A stretch of DNA of 64,000 nt. Source: Halostella salina (GTDB lineage: Archaea > Halobacteriota > Halobacteria > Halobacteriales > Natronoarchaeaceae). Location: positions 124,001-188,000 of the forward strand of contig NZ_RCIH01000007.1 in the NCBI RefSeq assembly GCF_003675855.1, given 5' to 3'. A model generated the notes under the pieces. That model was not told where the DNA came from. It searched no databases and saw nothing but the letters and a program-made list of their open reading frames with translations. Positions 51,123-58,970 of the stretch are shown here, piece by piece; positions within the stretch are counted from its first letter, which is position 1, and the number at the start of each line of letters is the position of its first letter. The position numbers and the translations under genes are program-made.

Positions 51123-51342
51123 AGACGCGTTCACCTACACGGTCAAACTGAAGCGTGGCGCTGGCGACGACGTGCAGAAGTGCAAGGTGACCGCGCCGGA
51201 CATCGACACGCTTCAGACCCGTGTTGAGGCTGTCCGCGAGAAGATGGGCGAATGGGCGAGCGACTACCGCGAGATCCAGCCCGACGACCGGCGCGGGCTC
51301 GCTGACGACCAGAGCGAACTCGGGGAGGTCGGGACCGCGTGA
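51115..51342 (+). CDS. Integrase-module protein, 75 residues
   Basis: M-P-E-D-A-F-T-Y-T-V-K-L-K-R-G-A-G-D-D-V then a helix (L-Q-T-R-V-E-A-V-R-E-K-M). Overlaps the gene before by 8 bases and the integrase GTG by 4 bases. Possibly an integration cofactor. Confidence 0.6.
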   Translation: MPEDAFTYTVKLKRGAGDDVQKCKVTAPDIDTLQTRVEAVREKMGEWASDYREIQPDDRRGLADDQSELGEVGTA

Positions 51343-52349
51343 CGGAGAATCTCGAACCCCTCGGTCCGTTCGAAGCGGTGGAGATGTACATGGACCACCG
51401 CGAGCCGGAACTGAGCGAGAAGTCGCTACAGAACCACCAGTACCGGCTCGACGCGTTCCTTGAGTTCTGCGAGGAACGCGGGATCGAGAACCTGAACAAC
51501 CTGACCGGCCGCGACCTCCACCGCTTCCGAACGTGGCGGTCGAAGCAGGATATCGGTACGATGACCCTCCGGACGAACCTCGCAACCCTCCGCGTGTTCC
51601 TGGAGTTCTGCGCGTCCGTCGACGCCGTCGAGCAGGGTCTACGGGAGAAGGTCGTACTGCCGGAGGTCGACAAGGAGGAGCAGAGCAAGGACGTGAAGCT
51701 CGATGTTGACCGCGCCGAGGCGATACTGGAGCATCTGGAGCGCTTCGAGTACGCGAGCCGGGCGCACGTCATCATGGCGATACTGTGGCACACGGGCGTC
51801 CGGCTCGGGACGCTTCGGACGCTGGATGTGGACGACGTGGACCTCGAAACGCCGTGCCTGCGTGTCCGCCACCGACCGGAGACGGGCACGCCGCTGAAGA
51901 ACGGGAAGGCGGCCAACCGCGTCATCGCCATCGGCGACGACTACGCCCGCGTGATCCGCGACTACATGGAGAACCGGCGGATCCAGGTCGAAGACTCTCA
52001 CGGCCGCGAGCCGCTGATTTCCTCCGATCACGGCCGACTCACGGAGTCCGCTATCCGGTCGGTCGTCTACATGTGGACCCGGCCGTGCGTCGTCGCCGAG
52101 TGTCCGCACGACGAGGATCCGACGACGTGCGATTACATGACCCGGCGGCACGCGAGCGAGTGTCCCAGCTCGCGCTCGCCCCACGGTATCCGCCGGGGGG
52201 CGCTCACCCGGATGCTCCGCGAGGGCACGCCGGAGGAGATCGTCAGCGACCGCTCGAACGTATCGCGGGACGTGCTCGAACAGCACTACGATCAGCGGAC
52301 AGAACACGAGCGCATGGAACTACGGCGCGACTTCATCGAGGACGCATGA
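51339..52349 (+). CDS. int: Tyrosine integrase of provirus A
   Basis: A 336-residue recombinase from a GTG start. Residues ~15-100 are a SAM-like core-binding domain (L-Q-N-H-Q-Y-R-L-D-A-F-L-E-F-C). The catalytic set is visible: Arg in H-T-G-V-R-L-G, H-x-x-R in S-P-H-G-I-R-R-G, and Tyr in E-Q-H-Y-D-Q-R-T. Between them lies an insert with C-P-H ... C ... H ... C, a possible zinc site. Its stop is 80 bases before attR. Closely related to the facing integrase at 52551. Confidence 0.93.
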   Translation: MTENLEPLGPFEAVEMYMDHREPELSEKSLQNHQYRLDAFLEFCEERGIENLNNLTGRDLHRFRTWRSKQDIGTMTLRTNLATLRVFLEFCASVDAVEQGLREKVVLPEVDKEEQSKDVKLDVDRAEAILEHLERFEYASRAHVIMAILWHTGVRLGTLRTLDVDDVDLETPCLRVRHRPETGTPLKNGKAANRVIAIGDDYARVIRDYMENRRIQVEDSHGREPLISSDHGRLTESAIRSVVYMWTRPCVVAECPHDEDPTTCDYMTRRHASECPSSRSPHGIRRGALTRMLREGTPEEIVSDRSNVSRDVLEQHYDQRTEHERMELRRDFIEDA

Positions 52350-52428
52350 ACCCACACCAGCCACCAGCGAGAGGGAAGAAGTACCGACGTTCGACCACCC
52401 CACGCCGCTTCAAAATCAAAGGTCGTAC

Positions 52429-52441
52429 CCCGGCGAGTCCA
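52429..52441 (+). other. attR of provirus A / attL of provirus B
   Basis: C-C-C-G-G-C-G-A-G-T-C-C-A, exact copy of the tRNA-Ala 3' end, in the 200-base gap between the two convergent integrase genes. The rest of this gap has T-rich runs that may terminate both integrase transcripts. Confidence 0.7.
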
Positions 52442-52550
52442 CTGCTAAGAAACGTTTTCTCGGCTTCTTTGGTTCTATAGACGATTCTGCGGCCGTCATT
52501 TGGTGTTGCCACTCCGACCGGGTGAGTCGAACGGGTGTTCTGTGTCATGG

Positions 52551-53564
52551 TTACGAGTCGAGATCCGTGATGTAGTCGCGTCGCTGTTCCATCTTCTCGC
52601 GGTCCGTGCGTCGGTCGTAGTGCCGGTCAAGAACCTCCGAGGAAACGTCGCACCGATCGCTGACGACCTCCTCGGGGATGTCCTCGCGGAGCTGGTGCGT
52701 GATCGCGCCGCGCCGGATGGTGTGGGGCGACAGGCTGCTCGGACACTCCGAGTAGTGGCCGTACACCGTCGCCTCGCAACTGGCGCGGTCGCGGCCGTGC
52801 GGGCAGTCGCCGATGAGACACGGCTGAGTGAGACGGTACACCTCCGACCGTATCTGTCCGGGGCTGAGCCGGCCCTGCTCGCTCGTGATGAGCGGTCGTC
52901 GGCCGTGTTCGTCCCGAACGTCGTGCCGGTGGTACTCGATGTACTCGTCGAGCACGTCGCAGTAGTAGTCGTCGAGCGCAATGGGCCGCTCCGCGGGCTC
53001 CTGATTCTTCAGCGGCGTGTCCGTCTCCGGTCGGTGCCGTAACCAGAAGCACTTCTCGGCGGGCTCGTAGTCGTCGAGGTCGACCGACCGAAGGCCGCCG
53101 AGGCGGATGCCTGTGTGCCAGAGCACGGCCATGATGACGTGCTCGCGGCTGGCGCGCTTGAACCGCTCCAGATAGCTCAGTATGGCGCGGGCGCGGTCCT
53201 CGTCGAGCATCTCGTCGCGGGCTTCCTCGCCGCGGTCCACGTCCGGGAGCTTCACGCGCTCGCGCATCCCCGGCTCGACGGCGTCGATCGACGCGCAGAA
53301 CTCCAGGAACACGCGGAGCGTCGCCAGTTGCCCGCGGAGGGTGACGAGGTTCACGTCGCGCTGTCGCCACACGCGGAAGCGGTGGAGGTCGCGCCCGGAG
53401 AGGTCGTTCAGGTTCGTCAGCCCGGTCTCCTCGCACCACTCGACGAACGCGTCGAGCCGATAACTGTGGTTCTGCAGCGTCTTCTTGCTCAGCTCCGGCT
53501 CGCGGTGCGAGAGGTAGAGGTCGACGGCCTCCTCGGGCGTGATGGGTTCGAGGTCGTCGCTCAT
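52551..53564 (-). CDS. int: Tyrosine integrase of provirus B
   Basis: A 337-residue homologue of the provirus A integrase; the two share long blocks such as D-L-H-R-F-R and E-F-C-A-S-x-D-A-V-E. Catalytic residues: H-T-G-I-R-L-G, S-P-H-T-I-R-R-G, D-R-H-Y-D-R-R-T. It has the same C-P-H-x-x-D/R ... C insert. It overlaps the HTH gene by 4 bases. The two integrases point at each other across the shared att site. Confidence 0.93.
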   Translation of the reverse strand: MSDDLEPITPEEAVDLYLSHREPELSKKTLQNHSYRLDAFVEWCEETGLTNLNDLSGRDLHRFRVWRQRDVNLVTLRGQLATLRVFLEFCASIDAVEPGMRERVKLPDVDRGEEARDEMLDEDRARAILSYLERFKRASREHVIMAVLWHTGIRLGGLRSVDLDDYEPAEKCFWLRHRPETDTPLKNQEPAERPIALDDYYCDVLDEYIEYHRHDVRDEHGRRPLITSEQGRLSPGQIRSEVYRLTQPCLIGDCPHGRDRASCEATVYGHYSECPSSLSPHTIRRGAITHQLREDIPEEVVSDRCDVSSEVLDRHYDRRTDREKMEQRRDYITDLDS

Positions 53565-53770
53565 GCGTTGCCCCCGTCGTCGACCTTGCTCCGAGCGCGA
53601 GCGAGCAGATTGCTCACCGTTCCCGGCGAGGAGTACCCCTGTTCGCGCTGGTACTCCCGTGGGCCGTAGTCGCCTCGCTCGACGGCGAGGTACGCCGACC
53701 GTTCGGCGGGCGTCAGCTCCGACAGGTCGCCGGAGAACCCGCCAAGGGTAGTTTGTCCGGTCATGGTCAC
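53561..53770 (-). CDS. Sigma-4-like HTH protein
   Basis: A 69-residue protein: L-T-P-A-E-R-S-A-Y-L-A-V-E-R-G-D-Y-G-P-R-E-Y then S-S-P-G-T-V-S-N-L-L-A-R-A-R. This matches the C-terminal HTH of provirus A's SWIM protein. The GTG at 53770 overlaps the PCNA stop by 4 bases; the ATG at 53764 is an alternative. Confidence 0.75.
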   Translation of the reverse strand: MTMTGQTTLGGFSGDLSELTPAERSAYLAVERGDYGPREYQREQGYSSPGTVSNLLARARSKVDDGGNA

Positions 53771-54558
53771 GTGTTCCGGATCCGCGGGGCGATCATGTAC
53801 TCGACAGTCGCGCCGTTCCGCTCGAACGTGAGCCAGATCGGCATCTGGTCGTCCGTGTCGATGTCCACCGGCCCGGCGAGTTTCCCGGTGACAGAGTCGA
53901 GGTACTCGTGGGAGAACAGCGAGGTCGACGGTCCCTCGGCGTCGAAGTCGTGTAGGTGGTCGTCCCGGGTAAACTCGAACTCCAGGTCGTCGAGGTCGCC
54001 CTCGCCGACGATGAAAAGCGCCTCGTCGTCGGGTTCGACGTGAAAGCCAGCGTGGTCGCTGACGTTCTCGACGCCGTCAACCGCGCGCTTGAACTGGTCC
54101 GCGCCGAGGGTCACCCGGTTCGACAGGTCGAGGTCCGGACGGTCCGGGGACTGCCTGACGCTGTCCGGATCGATGAGTCCGACGGAGTAACTGAAGTCGC
54201 TGCCATCGACGTCGAGCTTCCGCGTCTCCGGGTCCAGGTACAGCGTGACGATGGCCTCAGATCCGTCGGCGAGGCCGATGGCCGTCTGTAGCTTGCCGAT
54301 GTTGACCCCGACGACTCCGCCACCGGCGTCGTAGCTCTCGAACTCCCCGGCGGGCAGGTCCGCGAACACGCCCGCGACGTTCGCCGCGTCGATCGCCTCG
54401 ACGTGAAGCCCGTCGGCGGTCAGTTCGACCTTCGCCTCGTCGACGAACGCGGTCAGGCAGTCGAGGTAGGAGTCGAGCACGCCCGCCTCGACGGTCGCCG
54501 TGAACGTCTCGGCCTCCGTCGTCGGCGCGTCGTCGGCCCCTTCGGCTTCGGCGCTCAT
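53767..54558 (-). CDS. PCNA-like DNA sliding clamp encoded by provirus B
   Basis: A 263-residue PCNA: A-T-V-E-A-G-V-L-D-S-Y-L-D, F-E-S-Y-D-A-G-G-G-V-V-G-V-N, D-P-E-T-R-K-L-D, I-D-P-D-S-V-R-Q-S-P-D-R-P-D-L-D-L and the final Y-M-I-A-P-R-I-R. These follow haloarchaeal PCNA block by block, with an added ~20-residue acidic N-terminus. PCNA trimers tether polymerase and other factors to DNA. The gene sits in the integrase operon, coupled at both ends by 4-base overlaps. It is not the host copy by position, and the longer frame to 54708 is rejected. Confidence 0.9.
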   Translation of the reverse strand: MSAEAEGADDAPTTEAETFTATVEAGVLDSYLDCLTAFVDEAKVELTADGLHVEAIDAANVAGVFADLPAGEFESYDAGGGVVGVNIGKLQTAIGLADGSEAIVTLYLDPETRKLDVDGSDFSYSVGLIDPDSVRQSPDRPDLDLSNRVTLGADQFKRAVDGVENVSDHAGFHVEPDDEALFIVGEGDLDDLEFEFTRDDHLHDFDAEGPSTSLFSHEYLDSVTGKLAGPVDIDTDDQMPIWLTFERNGATVEYMIAPRIRNT

Positions 54559-55214
54559 GCGTTCACCCCGCTCTGAACGCCGCTTCGGTGCGCGCGGAAC
54601 ACGGGGCCGACGCGGTTGCTCACCGTGCCGTCGGTGTCGAGCCAGAGGTGACCGCCACACTCGCACCGCCGGCAGCGGTAGTCGACGCGGCGCTCCGAGT
54701 TGCCCCAAGTCATCCGCTCGGCCACGTCGCCGCAGGTGGCACAGCCGAGCGTCTCGGGAGCGTACCGTTCACCGGTACGTTCCGCCCGGACGACCTGCCC
54801 GCCGTCGCTGACGACGCGCTTCGACGAGACGGGCGTGACGCCGGTCGGCGCGCAGTTCAGGCCGTGCGACTCGGCCCGGCTGTGGGCGTCGCCGCGGTCG
54901 GAGAAGTCGCCGATCTCGCCGCAGTCCGTGCAGCGGACGAGGAACTTCTCGGGATCCTCCGGGTCGTGGACGTACTCGAACCCGAGGTCGTCGTTGCCGT
55001 CGCGCTCGACGACGCGGCCGCCGTCGGCGCACAGCTGGGCGCACCGGGCACAGGTCGGCTCCCCGCGCCGGGCGTCGTAGCCGTCGACCGGGCGTCCGCA
55101 GGCGCAGCGCCCGGATTCGTGGTCGGCGGACTGGGTGGTGTCGGTAGAATTTTCGGCGTGCGGTGCTTCTCGGATCGCACGGGGCTCCAGCCCCGTAGAG
55201 GTTCCAGCGTGCAT
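54555..55214 (-). CDS. Multi-zinc-finger protein
   Basis: A 219-residue protein with at least three Cys clusters: C-A-C-G ... C-A-R-C (~38-60), C-T-D-C-G-E ... H-S-R-A-E-S-H (~95-118, C2H2-like) and C-A-T-C-G ... C-R-R-C-E-C-G-G (~160-190). Likely nucleic-acid binding. First gene of the operon that continues with PCNA, so it may act in viral replication. Confidence 0.75.
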   Translation of the reverse strand: MHAGTSTGLEPRAIREAPHAENSTDTTQSADHESGRCACGRPVDGYDARRGEPTCARCAQLCADGGRVVERDGNDDLGFEYVHDPEDPEKFLVRCTDCGEIGDFSDRGDAHSRAESHGLNCAPTGVTPVSSKRVVSDGGQVVRAERTGERYAPETLGCATCGDVAERMTWGNSERRVDYRCRRCECGGHLWLDTDGTVSNRVGPVFRAHRSGVQSGVNA

Positions 55215-55418
55215 GCGTTTCTCGGAACCTTACGGGCCGTGTTCCAGCACGGCCCGGCCTCACACCACCAAGAGAGTCATCAACAACCTGCTATGGTCCC
55301 GTGCCTCGACAAATGAACCGCTATTTCATAAATGTAATGGAGCGGTACCACAGGCACGATTCAGTCTAAAAAGCACGTTTCCGGGCCTTAACAGAACATA
55401 CCGTTGAATGAGGTAGTA
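55215..55418. promoter_or_regulatory. Divergent control region of provirus B
   Basis: A 204-base gap between the leftward zinc-finger/PCNA/int operon and the rightward repressor pair. It contains G-G-T-A-C-C-A-C at 55344, the same octamer seen upstream of provirus A's RHH regulator, and AT-rich stretches (55315-55340, 55365-55375) that can serve as promoters. Confidence 0.5.
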
Positions 55419-55733
55419 ATGAGACATTCAGGTACGTGGATGACAATATGGGATGATCGTATCTTGGAGGCAATACGCGATGAGGGAGCGGGTAGAGTGG
55501 GGAATTTGGGAGACACAGAGGGCATCCGGATCTCGAAACCCCACATCTCTCGGCGGTGTAAGACGCTCGCCGAGCACGGGCTACTGGCACCGCTCGGAAA
55601 CGGAGTCTATACGATCACCGAACAGGGAGAGGCCTACCTCGATGAAGAGTACGATGCAGAGGCAGAGGCATACATAGATACCGCGTCGAACGACGGACCA
55701 ACGGCCAGCGAAGATACACGTTCCAACGGATGA
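55419..55733 (+). CDS. PhiH1-like winged-helix repressor (B1)
   Basis: A 104-residue protein: S-G-T-W-M-T-I-W-D-D-R-I-L-E-A, I-S-K-P-H-I-S-R-R-C-K-T-L-A-E-H-G-L, Y-T-I-T-E-Q-G-E-A-Y-L-D-E. The ATG at 55419 has G-A-G-G-T 5 bases upstream; a TTG at 55404 is less likely. Overlaps B2 by 4 bases. Confidence 0.85.
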   Translation: MRHSGTWMTIWDDRILEAIRDEGAGRVGNLGDTEGIRISKPHISRRCKTLAEHGLLAPLGNGVYTITEQGEAYLDEEYDAEAEAYIDTASNDGPTASEDTRSNG

Positions 55734-56017
55734 GCGATAGGTTCCCCGCTCAGTGGATGTGTACCCTCGACGAACGGATAATTGAGTACGTCGCATCTCA
55801 GTCCCTCGCAAGCCCTCCCCTGATGGAGAAAGAGATCGGTTTCGATGCGTCTCGACGGCGGATCTACGAACGGTGTCGAAAGCTCTCGGCAGCTGGTCTC
55901 ATCGCTCCGATGCACAGCGGTTCGAACCAGTTCGAGATCACGGCGAAAGGTGAGGAGTACCTCGCCGGGGAGCTGGACGCGGAGGATTTGCCGAGGCCGT
56001 CGCCACGGGTTGTCTGA
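55730..56017 (+). CDS. PhiH1-like winged-helix repressor (B2)
   Basis: A 95-residue paralogue: A-Q-W-M-C-T-L-D-E-R-I-I-E-Y, R-R-I-Y-E-R-C-R-K-L-S-A-A-G-L, F-E-I-T-A-K-G-E-E-Y-L-A-G-E-L-D. GC-rich, unlike the gene that follows it by seven bases. Confidence 0.85.
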   Translation: MSDRFPAQWMCTLDERIIEYVASQSLASPPLMEKEIGFDASRRRIYERCRKLSAAGLIAPMHSGSNQFEITAKGEEYLAGELDAEDLPRPSPRVV

Positions 56018-56024
56018 TTTCGCC

Positions 56025-56657
56025 ATGACTACGTCAGAGTCTTGGAAGAAACAGGTCTCCCGAAGTAGCTCCAAAGCGGTCGTTAGACTGAACAGATGCC
56101 GTATCACGCTTGCTTTGACTGTCGCTATAGGATTTATTTATCTCATAGAAGTAGCATTAGCTGGTTCAATACGAAGCGGAGCAGCCTACGAGTATCTTCA
56201 GAGTCTCAGGACAACGCTTGGACCCCTATTTGGGGTTATATCTCCTTTTGTACATTCTGATCATGGTCACATTCTTCAAAATTCGCTATTTCTGCTTATA
56301 TTCGGTTCTCTCGTTGAGCGCCGAACTGAGACTGGTGATTACCTCTTCTTTGTACTCTTCGTTGGGATTGCTGGAAACACCGTAGGAAGCCCTATTCATA
56401 TTACCAACTCCGTTGGGATCAGTGCGGTGACATATGGATTACAAGCTCGCGAGACCGTTTACCGTTCTGTTCATCTCTACCCGATAAATGAATCTCAGAT
56501 TGTGGATTGGATAATCTGGGTATCTGCTATAGTGCTAATTGGAAATGAGATACTATCCCCGACATCTGGAGGATCGTATTCCGCTCATCTCTTTGGGATC
56601 ATTGTAGGCGCTCTGTTTGAATCAGTTAGCGTGGCAAATATTATACACAAGGTGTGA
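56025..56657 (+). CDS. Rhomboid-like intramembrane protease
   Basis: A 210-residue polytopic membrane protein. The rhomboid marks are present: H-G-H-I-L-Q-N-S-L-F-L-L-I-F-G (H-x-x-x-N in TM2), S-V-G-I-S-A-V-T-Y-G-L with the catalytic Ser in G-x-S, and S-A-H-L-F-G-I-I-V-G with the catalytic His. The gene starts the AT-rich block and codon use differs sharply from the repressors before it, pointing to separate acquisition. Possible roles: cutting a host membrane protein or viral membrane precursor (inference). Confidence 0.82.
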   Translation: MTTSESWKKQVSRSSSKAVVRLNRCRITLALTVAIGFIYLIEVALAGSIRSGAAYEYLQSLRTTLGPLFGVISPFVHSDHGHILQNSLFLLIFGSLVERRTETGDYLFFVLFVGIAGNTVGSPIHITNSVGISAVTYGLQARETVYRSVHLYPINESQIVDWIIWVSAIVLIGNEILSPTSGGSYSAHLFGIIVGALFESVSVANIIHKV

Positions 56658-56772
56658 GAGGGTCGTAATGGGATCCACCCTTGAAATCTAATCGGACTCG
56701 AGGCGATCTCTCTGAACTTCACATCCGAATAGGTTTGACAGACTTGTCCAGGCTATTACTGGTGCATAATCT

Positions 56773-57642
56773 ATGAAGTTGAAAGAGAGTCCTCATTCGT
56801 CAGGGTGGGTTTTGGATGATACACAAGCCAACAGTTCAGTTAAGAAAGTTCGGGGTTCCTCAAGAAGAGAACTTAGCACCAGGGGTTTGCTAATATTCTA
56901 TCTCTCAAAAATACTGGCAAGAGTATGGTTTCTATCACTGATTGTGATCCTACTTGGCAGAGCTGTCTTGCCATTTGTATTGCAAGAAAATATGAATGAA
57001 CTAGAGGCCATTTTCTTACTTCTATCACTCCTACTATTATCCAGCATACTTTTGATAGCAACTGGCGTAACATTATGGGAACCAATTAAATCATTAAGAT
57101 TAAAAATATACGATTTATGGGAAAAGAAAACCATTCCGTTCGATATTAACGATGATAATACCACCCATCCCACAACTGTAGAATACGAGGTAGCCGATTA
57201 CGAATTTCTTGGCGGAAAGATAGTTCGACAATCTCTCATAGCAGTTGGTTTCCTATTCTCTCTATCTCTCTTGGCGTTTTTGTTCACTGGGTCAGGGTAT
57301 GATACATTTGAAATTTTAAACAAAGAGGACATCAATATTTCATATTTGGGAGCGATTGTTTCCATTTTCCTGGGGAGAATAGTTGGTGTGATCACTCTCA
57401 CCTCTGTTGCCGTATTTCCTCGGTTAGATGATGGCCTTATTGTAGTTGCTATTTTAGGGATGTTTTCTCTTTACGCCGCGCCTTCAATCAAAAATACGTT
57501 TGTGGCTTCAGAGGAGATAATATTCAAACATGCAATTAAGACTAATGAATTATTATCTATATTGTTCCTATGTTTAACAATATCTATTCTATTTTTGTTC
57601 CCTCTTGGGTTCATAAACCACCTGACAAAATTGCCTCCCTAA
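56773..57642 (+). CDS. Polytopic membrane protein, AT-rich, unrecognised
   Basis: A 289-residue protein with about seven hydrophobic helices in two groups (~residues 45-115 and ~155-285), and a polar middle (K-K-T-I-P-F-D-I-N-D-D-N-T-T-H-P). The DNA is the most AT-rich of the window, with Lys/Ile/Asn codons rare in haloarchaea. No family recognised. Ends convergent with the compact recombinase, 26 bases apart. Confidence 0.7.
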   Translation: MKLKESPHSSGWVLDDTQANSSVKKVRGSSRRELSTRGLLIFYLSKILARVWFLSLIVILLGRAVLPFVLQENMNELEAIFLLLSLLLLSSILLIATGVTLWEPIKSLRLKIYDLWEKKTIPFDINDDNTTHPTTVEYEVADYEFLGGKIVRQSLIAVGFLFSLSLLAFLFTGSGYDTFEILNKEDINISYLGAIVSIFLGRIVGVITLTSVAVFPRLDDGLIVVAILGMFSLYAAPSIKNTFVASEEIIFKHAIKTNELLSILFLCLTISILFLFPLGFINHLTKLPP

Positions 57643-57668
57643 ACAAGGGTCAGAATACTCGTCTTGTT

Positions 57669-58253
57669 CTATAACCAAGGCACCTTCTCCATCTGCCGCC
57701 GTTCCGCGTCCAGCGAGTACGCGCCGAGGTAGTGCTCCCGGAACGTGTCCCAGTCGGACCAGCCGCCCCACTCCATCACTAACCCCGGCTCGACGTCGTG
57801 CTCAACGAGCAGCGTCCCCCAGGTGCGCCGGAGGTCGTGCGGCCCGAGGTTGTTCCAGCCCACGTCCGACGTGGCCGCGTACCGGCGCTCGGCCGTCCGG
57901 TTCACCCACCGCTCGACGGTCCTGGTCGACTTGTCGACGAGCGGCACGTCCGCAGCTGCGTCGCGCACGTCGGCGTAGGCCTCGATCGTCGAGGCGAGCG
58001 ACTGCGGGACCGGCGTCTCCCGGTACTTGTCGCCTTTCCCCTCCCACACCCGAACGCGCGCCCCGGCTGGCGTTTCGACCACGTCGGCGGGCGTCACGTC
58101 GACGATCTCCCCGACGCGCAACCCGCACCGCGCGCCGAGCCCCAGCGCGATCCGCTGCTGGGTGCCGTCGGCGTCGCCGAGGAACTCCTCGACCTGCTGC
58201 TCGGTGAGCCACACTTTCTTCCCCTCCCGACTGTCGTAGTTCTCCATCTTCAT
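57669..58253 (-). CDS. Compact tyrosine recombinase, catalytic domain only
   Basis: A 194-residue recombinase lacking the usual ~100-residue core-binding domain. The whole catalytic set is present: Arg in A-R-C-G-L-R-V-G-E, Lys in W-E-G-K-G-D-K, H-x-x-R in G-P-H-D-L-R-R-T-W, Trp in G-G-W-S-D-W, and Tyr in H-Y-L-G-A-Y. The gene is GC-rich while the genes on both sides are AT-rich. The dyad at 58317-58343 lies 64 bases upstream of its start. It is unlike the two proviral integrases. Confidence 0.88.
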   Translation of the reverse strand: MKMENYDSREGKKVWLTEQQVEEFLGDADGTQQRIALGLGARCGLRVGEIVDVTPADVVETPAGARVRVWEGKGDKYRETPVPQSLASTIEAYADVRDAAADVPLVDKSTRTVERWVNRTAERRYAATSDVGWNNLGPHDLRRTWGTLLVEHDVEPGLVMEWGGWSDWDTFREHYLGAYSLDAERRQMEKVPWL

Positions 58254-58316
58254 GACGACAGTCCGTTATAGACCGGGGTGGATCCTAGTTTTTTCGGTGG
58301 GGTTTCGGGGTGATCG

Positions 58317-58343
58317 TGTCGGAGACTGCGGCATTCTCCGACA
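58317..58343 (+). repeat. 9-9-9 dyad, site 1 (candidate recombination site)
   Basis: T-G-T-C-G-G-A-G-A, nine bases, then the exact inverted complement T-C-T-C-C-G-A-C-A. Its right arm with flanks (T-T-C-T-C-C-G-A-C-A-G) recurs at 59575-59585. The geometry is that of a tyrosine-recombinase core site. Confidence 0.55.
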
Positions 58344-58480
58344 GTCAGTACTGGATGAGTGGTCGCTCAGATGCCATATTAACCAGAAATCCGATATTCA
58401 GCTCCTCGAATCAGACATGCTACTCATTGAATATTCTCACCTGATGGTTATTTGGCATTTGAGCTAAACCAACTATAGGT

Positions 58481-58909
58481 ATGAGCCCACGGAAAGTATT
58501 GGGAGGGGCTGTTCCTCAGGAAATGGAGCCCACTATCAAAGAAGCAGAAAAGAAGGGGATGGAACGTCTCGGGTGGGCACAAAGTAATGACTGGAAGGAT
58601 TCAGTTCATACTGACGATGTCCCCGATTGGATTGAGGTACCTAATCGATTCGGTTTGAGTGGCAGCCGTGGGGAATATTCGAAGATTGATGGGGATAGCT
58701 GGGTTTATTGGCTGATTTCAAACGGCGGAAGCCGAGCTCTGGTCTATCGACAACTCAAGAGCGATTATTACGAGACAACACCGAAGAAAGGTACCTGTCC
58801 GAACTGCCAATCCTATATCAAACGATACGACGGTGATGACTACTTGACTTGCCACCGATGCGGGTGGCAGTATAAACCGCTCAAAGAACGGATCAAAAAC
58901 CTATTTTGA
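58481..58909 (+). CDS. Zinc-ribbon protein, unrecognised
   Basis: A 142-residue protein. The N-terminal ~95 residues are unassigned (W-I-E-V-P-N-R-F-G-L; W-V-Y-W-L-I-S-N-G-G-S-R). The C-terminus has a zinc ribbon, C-P-N-C-Q-S-Y-I ... C-H-R-C-G-W-Q-Y. AT-rich DNA. It lies between dyad sites 1 and 2. Confidence 0.7.
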   Translation: MSPRKVLGGAVPQEMEPTIKEAEKKGMERLGWAQSNDWKDSVHTDDVPDWIEVPNRFGLSGSRGEYSKIDGDSWVYWLISNGGSRALVYRQLKSDYYETTPKKGTCPNCQSYIKRYDGDDYLTCHRCGWQYKPLKERIKNLF

Positions 58910-58970
58910 GTCCGTTCGAGCTTTGTCAAGAATTCCGGTCTCCTCCAACAGTAGTACGTGTTGGTAGTAA

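Larger units (their letters stand above)
37037..52441. mobile_element. Provirus A: tailless icosahedral halovirus-like, 15.4 kb
   Basis: Bounded by a 13-base direct repeat of the tRNA-Ala 3' end, with a tyrosine integrase next to the right copy. Gene plan: rightward early genes at the left (37161-39695), a long leftward operon (49629 down to ~40743), two phiH1-like repressors, and a rightward integrase module. An A32-type packaging ATPase, membrane mini-proteins and an adjacent small/large capsid-like pair match SH1/SNJ1-type viruses (order Halopanivirales), whose genomes are ~16-31 kb. No tail, terminase or portal genes are seen. Confidence 0.82.

Noticed and set aside
52333-52548. 71-residue minus-strand frame next to the shared att site
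   Set aside because: It runs across the att site and into the end of the facing integrase gene; no motif or halophile composition.
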